From Microcoleus vaginatus WJT46-NPBG5 (GTDB lineage: Bacteria > Cyanobacteriota > Cyanobacteriia > Cyanobacteriales > Oscillatoriaceae): a stretch of DNA of 64,000 nucleotides. The position numbers and the translations under genes were made by a program. Positions within the stretch are counted from its first letter, which is position 1; each line of letters starts with the position of its first letter. The notes under the pieces are model-generated. The model was given only the letters and a program-made list of their open reading frames with translations, did not search any database and was not told where the DNA came from. Of the stretch, positions 1-9,120 are shown piece after piece. The stretch spans positions 47,206 through 111,205 of the forward strand of contig JAHHHM010000025.1 of assembly GCA_019359355.1 (NCBI GenBank). Direction: 5' to 3'.

Positions 1-886
1 CCGCTTCATCCGAGCAAATCCAGTTAAATCCTTGCTTAGCAATATGAGGCAAAATTTGGGGACTGACAGACTGCTCTGAAGGCCATAAGCCGCGTGGCGC
101 TTGACCGAAGCGGTCGGTATACATATCCCAAGCTTTCTGCAAGTGCCGGGGAATATCTTCTTCCCACTGAAAGCGGTGCTGCGGTAAGGTCATGTGGGGC
201 ACCGCCACCCGACCGGCATCTGTATCCGCCAGTAAGGGTAAAATCGGGTGGGTGTAGGGCGTTGTTGTTACCTCCAACTGACCGGCTTGTTGCATCTGCC
301 GGTGTTGCGGGACGATGCGGCGGAGAATGTCTCGCTGTTTGGAATAAATTCGCTGCCGGTCACTTAAGGTAAAGTTCTTCCCTTGCTCTAACCACTGCGC
401 GATTTCTGGATCATCCCAAAATAGGGGATCAATCCACGCTAAGTTATGCCAAGCAAGTAAGTCGCTATAGTCTTGCCCGTTCCAATTGTCCAAGCACCAC
501 GGCCAGCCCTTGTCTTGTCGTTGATGGTACAGTTCGGCGTAGCGGGGGTGGGGATCAATTAAGGTGTGGTGATTGGCGTCAAAGAAATGCTCAATGATGA
601 ATTGCTTTTGCTCGCTGTTGAGCTGTTCTGTTGGAGTCAGCGCTGCTGTCAGGTAAGGGTCAAGCGCGGTGCCGTCGATGTAATCCTCTAGCTGCAAAAT
701 CAAGGAGGGAACCAGGTTCACCGTTTGATGCAGTTTGGGATAGCGCTCTAGCAATAATACGAGATCCAGGTAATCTTTTGTCCCGTGCAGCCGTACCCAA
801 GGCAGCCGGTATTGACCGTTGCTGCGATTTTTGTAGAGCGGCTGATGTTGATGCCAGATAAACGCAATGTAGAGGGGATGGGGCAT
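1..886 (-). CDS. Glycoside hydrolase family 57 protein, N-terminal part (3' end outside window)
   Basis: The minus strand is open from an ATG at 884-886 to the window edge, giving 295 residues without a stop. The product starts MPHPLYIAFIWHQHQPLY, and the HQP triplet is GH57 conserved region 1. Further on, GLWPSEQSVSP fits the GxWxxE pattern of GH57 region 2. GH57 enzymes are retaining alpha-glucan hydrolases, branching enzymes or 4-alpha-glucanotransferases. Cyanobacterial members with this start are usually around 700 residues, so more than half should lie beyond position 1, including the catalytic Glu and Asp regions. The role is probably cytoplasmic glycogen metabolism (inference); no signal peptide is visible. 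Exact specificity cannot be read from this part. Confidence 0.85.
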   Translation of the reverse strand, partial: MPHPLYIAFIWHQHQPLYKNRSNGQYRLPWVRLHGTKDYLDLVLLLERYPKLHQTVNLVPSLILQLEDYIDGTALDPYLTAALTPTEQLNSEQKQFIIEHFFDANHHTLIDPHPRYAELYHQRQDKGWPWCLDNWNGQDYSDLLAWHNLAWIDPLFWDDPEIAQWLEQGKNFTLSDRQRIYSKQRDILRRIVPQHRQMQQAGQLEVTTTPYTHPILPLLADTDAGRVAVPHMTLPQHRFQWEEDIPRHLQKAWDMYTDRFGQAPRGLWPSEQSVSPQILPHIAKQGFNWICSDEA

Positions 887-905
887 AGGTTTCAGCTTAA
901 AAACA

Positions 906-935
906 AACAGGGAAAAGCTTTTACCTCTCCCTGTT
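906..935 (-). terminator. Rho-independent terminator of the NifU-like gene
   Basis: An 8-bp perfect inverted repeat (AACAGGGA at 906-913, TCCCTGTT at 928-935) is followed on the minus strand by TTTGTTTTT. It sits between the NifU-like stop codon and the GH57 start, so the two minus-strand genes are probably separate transcripts. Confidence 0.6.
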
Positions 936-939
936 CAAT

Positions 940-1019
940 GTATCAGTTTTCAGCTGTCAGTTATCTTTTATGGCTTGTCATTTGTCGTTTGCTGTTGACG
1001 AATGAGTGATGAGCGATAA
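940..1019. repeat. Degenerate heptamer-like repeat tract
   Basis: Short words such as GTCATTTGTC, GTCAGTTATC and GAATGAGTGATGAG recur here. This is the look of the short tandem heptameric repeats common between cyanobacterial genes. The copies are degenerate and no function is evident. Confidence 0.3.
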
Positions 1020-1259
1020 CTAGATCACTTGCTCGACTTCGGCAATTTCTGGGATCATTTCACGCAATTTCCGCTCAATGCCCATTCTCAGGGTCATTGT
1101 AGAGCTAGGACAGGAACCGCAGGCTCCTTGCAAGCGCAGTTTGACAATCGGCCCTTCTAATTCAACTAGCTCAACGTTGCCACCATCAGCCATCAGGTAG
1201 GGACGCAGTTCATCCAAAACAGTTTCAACGTTATCTGGTGTTAGTGCCAGTGTAGACAT
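1020..1259 (-). CDS. nfu: NifU-like Fe-S cluster scaffold protein (Nfu domain only)
   Basis: This 79-residue protein consists of the NifU C-terminal (Nfu) domain alone. It has the family block [13 protein letters not shown] near residue 22 and the CGSC motif near residues 47-50 that binds a [4Fe-4S] or [2Fe-2S] cluster at a dimer interface. Stand-alone Nfu proteins of this size are the main Fe-S scaffold or carrier in cyanobacteria and plastids and deliver clusters to photosystem I and other apoproteins. The length is complete for the family and the ATG start matches the usual N-terminus. A terminator-like hairpin follows the gene. Identification is firm; the specific client proteins are not readable. 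Confidence 0.92.
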   Translation of the reverse strand: MSTLALTPDNVETVLDELRPYLMADGGNVELVELEGPIVKLRLQGACGSCPSSTMTLRMGIERKLREMIPEIAEVEQVI

Positions 1260-1338
1260 GGTTCTCCTTGCAAAATCTTGCTCTATTGGTCATTTTACCT
1301 TTGTTCTCCCAACGTGGGCGTAGGAAGAGTAAGAGGGC

Positions 1339-1376
1339 GAAGCAAGCGCAACCGCAACTATCTGCGCTCTTGCTTC
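1339..1376 (-). terminator. Hairpin downstream of the DUF3386 gene
   Basis: GAAGCAAGCGCA (1339-1350) pairs with TGCGCTCTTGCTTC (1363-1376) with a two-base bulge. On the minus strand the stem is followed by a pyrimidine-rich stretch rather than a clean T run. It sits directly after the DUF3386 stop codon. Confidence 0.4.
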
Positions 1377-1395
1377 CCCCCTAGGAAGATTTGGA

Positions 1396-2046
1396 TTAAA
1401 CGGCTGCCGGTTCGAGCAGTTTCACGTTCGAGAAGTTGAACTCGGTGGTCGTTACTTGGCCATTTTCTTTGGAATGAATCACCTGACGAGTCATGACATA
1501 GTAATTGCCAATTTTCTCGTAGGAGTCTTCAAATTGCAGTTCTTTGATGGTGTCATTCGTTTGCGGGTTCCGGAAAATGGCATCATACCGGCTTGCGGCG
1601 TAGCCTTCCCCAGTATCCAAGCTTTCGTGGGTGTCGATGGTGAACGCCATCCGTCCCATGACTCGGCTGACTTGGCAAATTTCGGTGCCTCGGATCTTGT
1701 AATTCGATCCCATTGAGTCGCCTTTGACTAAAATTTCGAGTGCGCCGGTGTTGTCAGCTTCACCGGCACTAAAGGTGTTTTTTCCGTGAGATTGCTCGAA
1801 ATTACTGCGTTTGCGGTGGGTGACGATGTCGCGCAGTTGGGTGTAGACGCTTTGTTTCACCTCGTCGTCTTCAATGCCGGTTACTTCGACACTCATATCA
1901 GGCTTGATGGCAATCTTGCCGTGATAAACTTCATCACCCTGCTTGAGTACGATATCAGCCGTGTAGCCAGGAAAGTTCCCATCCCAGGTGTAGCGGTTTT
2001 CGTAAGCAGCTCGAAATAGCTCACGAGCATTCGTTTGCTCGGTCAT
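1396..2046 (-). CDS. DUF3386 family protein
   Basis: This 216-residue soluble protein opens with TEQTNARELFRAAYENRYTW, the start I associate with DUF3386, a family of about 215-230 residues found in cyanobacteria and plastid-bearing plants. No signal peptide, membrane segment or catalytic motif is visible. The sequence is polar with alternating hydrophobic positions, consistent with a beta-rich fold. The function is unknown. It is transcribed in the same direction as the nfu gene 137 bases downstream, but a hairpin between them argues for separate transcripts. The start is the first ATG and matches the family N-terminus. Confidence 0.85.
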   Translation of the reverse strand: MTEQTNARELFRAAYENRYTWDGNFPGYTADIVLKQGDEVYHGKIAIKPDMSVEVTGIEDDEVKQSVYTQLRDIVTHRKRSNFEQSHGKNTFSAGEADNTGALEILVKGDSMGSNYKIRGTEICQVSRVMGRMAFTIDTHESLDTGEGYAASRYDAIFRNPQTNDTIKELQFEDSYEKIGNYYVMTRQVIHSKENGQVTTTEFNFSNVKLLEPAAV

Positions 2047-2712
2047 AAAATTCCTCTGTGTATCAACACTTACCAGTTTGACATCTTCCCCACCCAGGCG
2101 TACTGGCTAAGGGTGTGGATTCCCATCCTCGCTGATAGGGTTTCCTGCCTCTATGGTCGCTATTGCGTCTAAAAAGTCAAGTCATTAATAACTAACAGTC
2201 AAATTATCTAACTCTCGCTTTATAGGTACTATCGGTGAGGTCAGGAAAAAATTACCATAAAAATCGTTTAGCAAAATTTTAGTAAAAGCTTCCTAGTCGC
2301 TGTTTAATTTTTGCTATTATCCAAGTATAAGTAGCTTTTTTATTTTGTAAAAATTAGTGTTATTTGCTACATTTTCTATGTTTACTATATGTTTCTTTGA
2401 AATATAAAGGTTCATCGTCGAATTAGGGGAAAACAACAATTACACTCCCATTAAAATTTTATCCTTCCAAAGGAGTAATATTCACCTTTGGTTTCTGCAA
2501 GAAACTTTGGTAAATTCACGAAATCGTGTTGCAGCTTTATAGAGAAGTTAATTATACTGGTTTTGATCAGCTTTTCTTTAAGTAACAGAATCTGGGAGGG
2601 ATGAAGAAAGCTATAAAGTTGAGTTTGCCGGCTTCTAAGCTTTATATGCCTATCTCCAGAGCACCCTTCCATAGACTTTGATCCCTGATTAATACTCTTT
2701 AAAAAAAATAAA
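2047..2712. other. Intergenic region between divergent genes, no gene seen
   Basis: These 666 bases separate DUF3386 (minus) from the large sensor kinase (plus). The stretch is AT-rich, especially 2180-2450, and must hold both promoters, but I could not identify convincing -35/-10 pairs. The short minus-strand open frame ending near 2451 has no recognisable product. The kinase start codon is preceded by an A-rich run without a Shine-Dalgarno sequence. Confidence 0.5.
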
Positions 2713-5700
2713 ATGCTGGAATTTTTCAAAAACCTTTTCGCTTGGCAACCATTTCTACCCCACGGACATTGCTATCTCTGGAAGCCAGGATTGGTGGAGC
2801 TTCATATTGTTTCCGACTCGATTATCGCCCTATCCTATTATTCAATCCTCATCACCCTGTTCTATTTTGTTCGTAAGCGACAAGATTTACCCTACTCCTG
2901 GATGTTTCTGCTATTTAGCGCCTTCATCGTAGCTTGTGGCACCACTCACCTGATGGAGATTTGGACGCTTTGGTATCCCACCTATTGGCTGAGTGGATGC
3001 CTCAAAGCCATCACCGCCTTCGTTTCTTTCTTAACGGCTGTGGAGATGCTGCAATTGGTGCCCAAAGCGCTTGCTTTCCCTAGTCCCGCACAGTTGGAAG
3101 CAACGAACCAAAAACTGGAGCGTGAAATTAGCGAACGCAAGTTAGCAGAAGCAGCTCTGAAACAGGCTGGCGACGAGTTAGAAATTAAGGTAAAAGAACG
3201 CACGGCGCAACTGGCAACAGCTAATCAGGAGTTGCGGCAAGAGATTAGTGATCGCAAACAAACACAATTTGCCCTGCAAGCGTCGGAAGGCAGACTGAAA
3301 GAAGTGCTTGATAACACAGGCGCTTTCATTTCTTCTGGACGTATCCATCCGGAAAAACCTTGGGAATATGACTACTATTCTCCTAATGGCGAGAACATTT
3401 TTGGCTACAAGGGAGAAGAATTTGCTGCCGATCCGAGTCTGTGGTTTTCTCGAATTCATGCCCAAGATATTGAGACAATCATTCTGCCGGCGATGGAAGA
3501 TTTGTATGCTGAACGCCAAGTAACTGTAGAATATCGATTTCGCCATAAAAATGGCAGTTGGCGCTGGTTATATAACACGTTGGTTGCCAAAAAATACGAA
3601 TCTGAGGACTACTGGTTTCTCACCGGCATCGCTATTGACATCACTAAACGCAAACAAGCAGAAACAGCATTGCAGGAAAGCGAACAGCGCTTTGCAGCAT
3701 TAGCGAAAACCGCGCCGGTTGGAATATTCCGCACCGATATTCAAGGTAATTGCGTGTACGGCAACGAACGCTGTTTTGACATGATTGGACTTGGCCCAAA
3801 GGAATGCATAGGAGCCGGCTGGACGACAGCGATACATCCGGATGATTGCGATAGCACTCTAGCCGCGTGGTTGAGTTTTGTGAAACAGGGCATTCCCTAT
3901 TACTGGGAACACCGCTTTCAGCGACCGAATGGTAGCATTATCTGGGTGTTAGGACAGGCGATTGCTGAAAAAGATGCCGAGGGAAATATCATCGGTTACA
4001 TCGGCACGGTTACCGAGATTACAGAGCGCAAGCAAGCAGAACAACTTTTAAAAGATTACAATCAAGTTCTCGAATTTCAGGTGCAAGAACGCACGGCTGA
4101 ACTTAGCCAAACAAACACTTATTTAGAGCTTGAAATCGAAGAACGTAAGGAAATAGAAGCCAAATTGCGACGCAGCGAAGCCAAACTATCCGCTATCTTA
4201 GATAATGCAGGGGCTTGTATTTATATCAAGGATTTGAATGGCACGTACATCTACGTCAATCGCTTAACTGAGGAGTTTTTTGGACGGAACGAATCTGAAA
4301 TTATTGGAGCGAATGATCGGGATTTCTTTGTAGAAGAGTTAGCTGAAACTTACAAAGAAAATAACGATCAGGTAATAAAAACGGGTGTTGTCCATCGTTT
4401 TGAGGAAGTCGGGATTGATCGTCAGGGAGAGCTTCATAACTATTTATCTACAAAAGTTCCTCTAAAAAATTCCGATGGCGATATTTATGCCATTTGTGGA
4501 ATTTCCACAGATATTACCGAAATCAAAAAGGCAGAAGCAGCACTGCGGCAAAGTGAAGAACGAATGCAGGCACTTTTGAGGGCGATCCCCGATTTGATGT
4601 TTCGGCATCGGGTAGATGGTACTTATCTAGATATCGCGGGAAATGAAAGCTCCTTGCTGCTACCGCGCGAAGCACTCATTGGCAAAAAGATACAAGATAC
4701 CCCTATTCCCGAACCCATTAAAACCGGCTTGCTGGAACGTTTTCGGGCAGCAGTGGCAACCGGAACCCTCCAAATTTACGAACACGACCTCGAAAAACCC
4801 GATGGAATGCACAGCTATGAGACGCGCATCATGAAAAGCCGTGCTGATGAGGTCGTGTGTCTCGTTCGCGATATTACCGAACGCAAGCGCTCACAAGCCG
4901 CCCTAGAAGAGAGCGAAGAACGCTACCGGACTGTAATTGCAGCGATGGCAGAGGGGATTGTCTTGCAAGATGCCGATGGTGCGATTCAAACTTGTAATCT
5001 CAGCGCCAAACGCATTTTGGGTTTGTCGCGTAAGCAAATGATGGGACGAACTTCCCTCGATCCCGGTTGGCGAGCGATTCGCGAAGATGGTTCACCTTTC
5101 CCTGGCGAGGAACACCCGGCAATGGTGACGCTGCGAACCGGCACAGCTTGCTCTAACGTGGTGATGGGAGTTCACAAACCGGATGAGAGTTTTACTTGGA
5201 TTTCGATTAATTCTCGACCTTTATTTCGAGCCGGCGAAACGGTTCCCTATGCAGTGGTTGCCTCATTTGCAGATATTACCGCTCGCAAGCAGGCAGAAGA
5301 GGCACTGCGGCAAAGCGAAGCGCGTTATCTCGCGATTCTTCAAGATCAAACGGAACTGATCGCTCGCGCCTTGTTAGATGGAACCTTAACGTTTGTCAAC
5401 GAAGCTTTCTGTCGATTCTCTGGCAAGACGCGGGAAGAACTCATCGGTTCTCGCTACGAACCTAACGTGTTTGAGGAAGACCGGGAAAATGTAACAAGAC
5501 TGATTAAGACACTTAGCGTCGATAATCCAGTCGTTGTTATCGAAAATCGGGTCATTGCGAAGGGAGAAGAGGTACGTTGGACGCAATGGATTAATCGAGG
5601 AATATTCGACGAAGAGGGCCGGATGGTGGAGTTTCAAGGCGTTGGACGAGATATCACTGAACGCAAGGAAATTGAAGAAGTGCTTCGGGAAAGCGAAGCG

Positions 5701-8700
5701 ATGCTATCAAACATTTTTGATAACGCCGGCGCTTATATTTACATGAAAGACTTAAATAGCCGGTACACCTACGTTAACCGTCCCATCTTGGAATTATTTG
5801 ACTGTAGCAAAGAAGAAATTATTGGCGCAGATAATTTCAAGTTTTTTGAGGCAGAAACCGCTCAACGCTTACGAGAAAGTGATTTGCAGGTTATTGAGAG
5901 CGGTGAGGTATCGCAATCCCAGCAAGTCACTACTGTGAAACACTCTGGGGAGGTGCATTACTATTGGGCGGTGAAAGTTCCCCTAAAACGCGCTGATGGG
6001 AGTATTTACGCCCTTTGTGGGATTTCAACCGATATTACCGAACTGAAACGAACAGAAGAAGCGCTGCGGCACAGTGAATCAACGCTTCGCAGTTTCTTTG
6101 ACAGCGGTTCGATGTTGATGGGCATTGTTGAGCTGTATGAGGATGATATTTTACATCTTTCCGATAACCTAACAGCAGCGCGGTTCTTCGGGACGACGCC
6201 AGAACAGATGAAAAATCGGTTCGCAACTGACATAGGCGTGCCGGCAGCAAACCTACAACAGTGGCTCGATCACTACCGAGAAGCTTTACACACTCAAGCT
6301 GCCGTGCACTTTGAATATATTCACGAGGCTCCATCTGGGCAAAAATGGCTCTCTGCAAGCGTTTGCCCGATTGGAACCGGCCCTAACGGTTATCCGAGAT
6401 TGTCGTACATTGTTGAGGACATCAGTGAGCGCAAATGGGCAGAAGAGGCACTGCAGTTAAGCGAAAGCCGGCTCAAACATCTAACGGCTAGCATTCCCGG
6501 AACCCTTTACTCCTATGGGCATTATCCCGATGGTTCAGGCAAGTTTGAATATCTCAGTCTCGGTTGCCAAGAAATGTTTGAGGCCGAGCCGGCACGGGTA
6601 ATCGAGGATGAAAATGTCCTTTTGAACCAAATTTCCCCCTATGACCGGCCCAAACATGAAGAGGCAGTTGCTCACGCCGTTCAAAACGTACTACCGTTTA
6701 CTTCCCAATGGCACAATCTTGCCCCTTCTGGAAAACAAACCTGGCTGCGCGTCCAAGCTCAACCGGAATGTCGTGAAGATGGCTCTATAGTTTGGCATGG
6801 GGTGATATTAGATATCACAGATCGTAAACAAGTAGAAGAAAAGCTCAAACAGGCAGAGCATAAATATCGCACCTTAATTGAACAAATTCCAGGAGTTGTT
6901 TATATTTCTCCGATTGCAGCAACGACTGAGCAAGCTTATATCAGCCCTCAACTGCAACAATTATTAGAGATTTCTCCCGAAGAATGGTCTCCTGGGTTTT
7001 TTAATACTTGGGCTGAGTATGTGTATCCAGAAGATCATGAGCGCGTTTTGCAAGCCGTAAACACTGCGATTTCGACGGGAAAACCCTTGAGTGTTGAATA
7101 TCGCATGATAACTCGCAGTGGCAAAATGATCTGGATTAGAGATCGTGCCCATCTTGTTTCCTCTGCCGGCGGACAGACTGAAGTGCTTCAAGGTTTAGCT
7201 TTCGATATTAGCGACCGCAAGCAAATGGAGCAAGCCTTGCAAGAAAGCAACGAACGATTTCAGCTAGCCGCATCAGCCGTTAAAGGATTTATCTACGACT
7301 GGGATCTCAAACAGAATATTGTTCTCAGAACACAGGGATTATTTGAAGCTGTTGGATATCACCCCGAAGAAGCCGAAGCTAAAGTTGATTGGTGGAAGGA
7401 ACAGGTTCACCCAGAAGATTTAGCCAACATTTCCCAGCAGTTATCCGAAGCATTTGGCAGTGAAACTCAAAATAACTACGTGCTGGAATACCGGCTTCGT
7501 CATCGAGATGGTCACTATGTTTACCTATCAGATTATGGAACCATCGCTAGAGATCCCGACGGAAAAGCCATTCGAGCAGTCGGTCACGCAATAGATGTTA
7601 GTGATCGCCGAGAGGCAGAAGCCGCCTTGCAAAAAGCACTCCAAGCCGCCCAAGCCGCATCCATTGCTAAAAGCCGCTTTCTGTCTAACATGAGCCATGA
7701 ACTGCGTACCCCTCTTAACGCCATTCTTGGTTTTAGTCAGGTGATGGTTCGCAGCAATTCTGTTTCCGTTGAACACAAAGAGCACTTACAAATCATCAAT
7801 CGCAGTGGCGAACATTTGCTCAGTTTAATTAACGATATTCTGTCAATGGCTAAAATTGAAGCCGGTCAGACTAAGCTGAATGGAACTCGCTTTGATTTGT
7901 ACCGGCTACTTGATGATTTAGAACAGATGCTTAAACTCAAGGCGACTTCTAAAGGGTTACAGCTAGTCTTTGAACGAGCATCTGATATTCCTCAATACGT
8001 GCAAACCGATGAAAATAAGTTGCGTCAAGTTTTAATTAACCTGCTAGGAAATGCGGTTAAATTTACTGTAGCAGGTTATGTTGCATTGCGGGTGAAAAGA
8101 GGTAAGGGCCTAGAACAGCCTCATTCCCAAAACCAAAACTCCCAAACTTGTTTATTATTTGAAATTGAGGATACCGGAGCTGGTATTGCATCCGATGAAA
8201 TAGGCACTTTATTTAACCCCTTTGTCCAAACAGAAACGGGTCGGAAATCAATGCAGGGAACGGGGTTGGGTTTACCCATTAGCCGGCAGTTTGTCCAGAT
8301 GATGGGGGGAATTATTACAGTTCGTAGTCAAGTTGCTAAAGGAACAATTTTTACCTTTGATGTTTTTGTGAACGAGGTTGCTGGGGCTGATGAAAAAAGT
8401 TTATCGAGTCGTCAGCGGGTAATTGGATTAGCGCCTAATCAGCAAGTTTACCGTATGCTAGTAGTTGAGGATGTGGAAGAGAACCGTCAGCTGCTATTAA
8501 AATTGCTTGAACCTTTAGGATTTCAAGTGCGAGAAGCGGTTAACGGTGAAGAAGCTATTGCGCTGTGGTTAACCTGGAAACCGCATCTGATCTGGATGGA
8601 TATGCGGATGCCTGTTATGGACGGCTACGAAGCGACGAGAGAGATTAAAGCTTTGGAACAGAAAAGTGCGGGGTTACAAGAGAATAATAGCTCAACCTTG

Positions 8701-9120
8701 GCCGGCAAAACTAAAATTATTGCTTTAACCGCTAGTGCTTTTGATGAACAGCAAACTAATATTTTGGCTGCCGGTTGCGACGACTTCATGCATAAACCTT
8801 TCCGGGAGTGGCAACTGTTTGACAAGATAGCTCAACACCTCGGAGTGCGCTATATCTACGAAGAAGATGATCAAAGTGACTCACCTCAGTTAGAAGCACC
8901 CAGAAAACTGACCCCCCAAGATTTGAGCGTCATGTCTCCTGAGTGGATAGCGCAGCTACACCAAGCAATACTTTGTGCTGATGAAGCCTTAATTTTGAAG
9001 CTGATCAAACAAATTCCCGCTGCTGAATCTTCTTTGGCTCATACTCTTACAGATTTACTCAATAATTTTCGCCTGGATCTGCTTTTTGATTTAACTCAAG
9101 AATTTAATCATGAGTCGTGA
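2713..9120 (+). CDS. Ethylene-receptor-like multi-PAS hybrid histidine kinase
   Basis: A 2135-residue sensor kinase. Residues about 30-117 hold three membrane helices with D35, Y42, I45, I72, C75 and H79, reproducing the spacing of Asp25, Tyr32, Ile35, Ile62, Cys65 and His69 in the ethylene/copper site of plant ETR1. A coiled coil (about 125-190) follows, then eleven PAS/PAC units (about 190-1640), each ending in a variant of DITERK. The kinase core has the H-box SHELRTP (phosphoacceptor H1662), an N-box near 1765-1785, DTGAGI near 1818 and GTGLGLP near 1850. A receiver domain follows, with D1963 as phosphoacceptor and K2028. The last 100 residues resemble the C-terminal extension of similar kinases but lack an obvious HPt histidine. 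It overlaps the downstream diguanylate cyclase by 11 bases, suggesting translational coupling. Membrane-anchored sensing of ethylene is an inference from the ligand residues. Confidence 0.9.
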   Translation: MLEFFKNLFAWQPFLPHGHCYLWKPGLVELHIVSDSIIALSYYSILITLFYFVRKRQDLPYSWMFLLFSAFIVACGTTHLMEIWTLWYPTYWLSGCLKAITAFVSFLTAVEMLQLVPKALAFPSPAQLEATNQKLEREISERKLAEAALKQAGDELEIKVKERTAQLATANQELRQEISDRKQTQFALQASEGRLKEVLDNTGAFISSGRIHPEKPWEYDYYSPNGENIFGYKGEEFAADPSLWFSRIHAQDIETIILPAMEDLYAERQVTVEYRFRHKNGSWRWLYNTLVAKKYESEDYWFLTGIAIDITKRKQAETALQESEQRFAALAKTAPVGIFRTDIQGNCVYGNERCFDMIGLGPKECIGAGWTTAIHPDDCDSTLAAWLSFVKQGIPYYWEHRFQRPNGSIIWVLGQAIAEKDAEGNIIGYIGTVTEITERKQAEQLLKDYNQVLEFQVQERTAELSQTNTYLELEIEERKEIEAKLRRSEAKLSAILDNAGACIYIKDLNGTYIYVNRLTEEFFGRNESEIIGANDRDFFVEELAETYKENNDQVIKTGVVHRFEEVGIDRQGELHNYLSTKVPLKNSDGDIYAICGISTDITEIKKAEAALRQSEERMQALLRAIPDLMFRHRVDGTYLDIAGNESSLLLPREALIGKKIQDTPIPEPIKTGLLERFRAAVATGTLQIYEHDLEKPDGMHSYETRIMKSRADEVVCLVRDITERKRSQAALEESEERYRTVIAAMAEGIVLQDADGAIQTCNLSAKRILGLSRKQMMGRTSLDPGWRAIREDGSPFPGEEHPAMVTLRTGTACSNVVMGVHKPDESFTWISINSRPLFRAGETVPYAVVASFADITARKQAEEALRQSEARYLAILQDQTELIARALLDGTLTFVNEAFCRFSGKTREELIGSRYEPNVFEEDRENVTRLIKTLSVDNPVVVIENRVIAKGEEVRWTQWINRGIFDEEGRMVEFQGVGRDITERKEIEEVLRESEAMLSNIFDNAGAYIYMKDLNSRYTYVNRPILELFDCSKEEIIGADNFKFFEAETAQRLRESDLQVIESGEVSQSQQVTTVKHSGEVHYYWAVKVPLKRADGSIYALCGISTDITELKRTEEALRHSESTLRSFFDSGSMLMGIVELYEDDILHLSDNLTAARFFGTTPEQMKNRFATDIGVPAANLQQWLDHYREALHTQAAVHFEYIHEAPSGQKWLSASVCPIGTGPNGYPRLSYIVEDISERKWAEEALQLSESRLKHLTASIPGTLYSYGHYPDGSGKFEYLSLGCQEMFEAEPARVIEDENVLLNQISPYDRPKHEEAVAHAVQNVLPFTSQWHNLAPSGKQTWLRVQAQPECREDGSIVWHGVILDITDRKQVEEKLKQAEHKYRTLIEQIPGVVYISPIAATTEQAYISPQLQQLLEISPEEWSPGFFNTWAEYVYPEDHERVLQAVNTAISTGKPLSVEYRMITRSGKMIWIRDRAHLVSSAGGQTEVLQGLAFDISDRKQMEQALQESNERFQLAASAVKGFIYDWDLKQNIVLRTQGLFEAVGYHPEEAEAKVDWWKEQVHPEDLANISQQLSEAFGSETQNNYVLEYRLRHRDGHYVYLSDYGTIARDPDGKAIRAVGHAIDVSDRREAEAALQKALQAAQAASIAKSRFLSNMSHELRTPLNAILGFSQVMVRSNSVSVEHKEHLQIINRSGEHLLSLINDILSMAKIEAGQTKLNGTRFDLYRLLDDLEQMLKLKATSKGLQLVFERASDIPQYVQTDENKLRQVLINLLGNAVKFTVAGYVALRVKRGKGLEQPHSQNQNSQTCLLFEIEDTGAGIASDEIGTLFNPFVQTETGRKSMQGTGLGLPISRQFVQMMGGIITVRSQVAKGTIFTFDVFVNEVAGADEKSLSSRQRVIGLAPNQQVYRMLVVEDVEENRQLLLKLLEPLGFQVREAVNGEEAIALWLTWKPHLIWMDMRMPVMDGYEATREIKALEQKSAGLQENNSSTLAGKTKIIALTASAFDEQQTNILAAGCDDFMHKPFREWQLFDKIAQHLGVRYIYEEDDQSDSPQLEAPRKLTPQDLSVMSPEWIAQLHQAILCADEALILKLIKQIPAAESSLAHTLTDLLNNFRLDLLFDLTQEFNHES

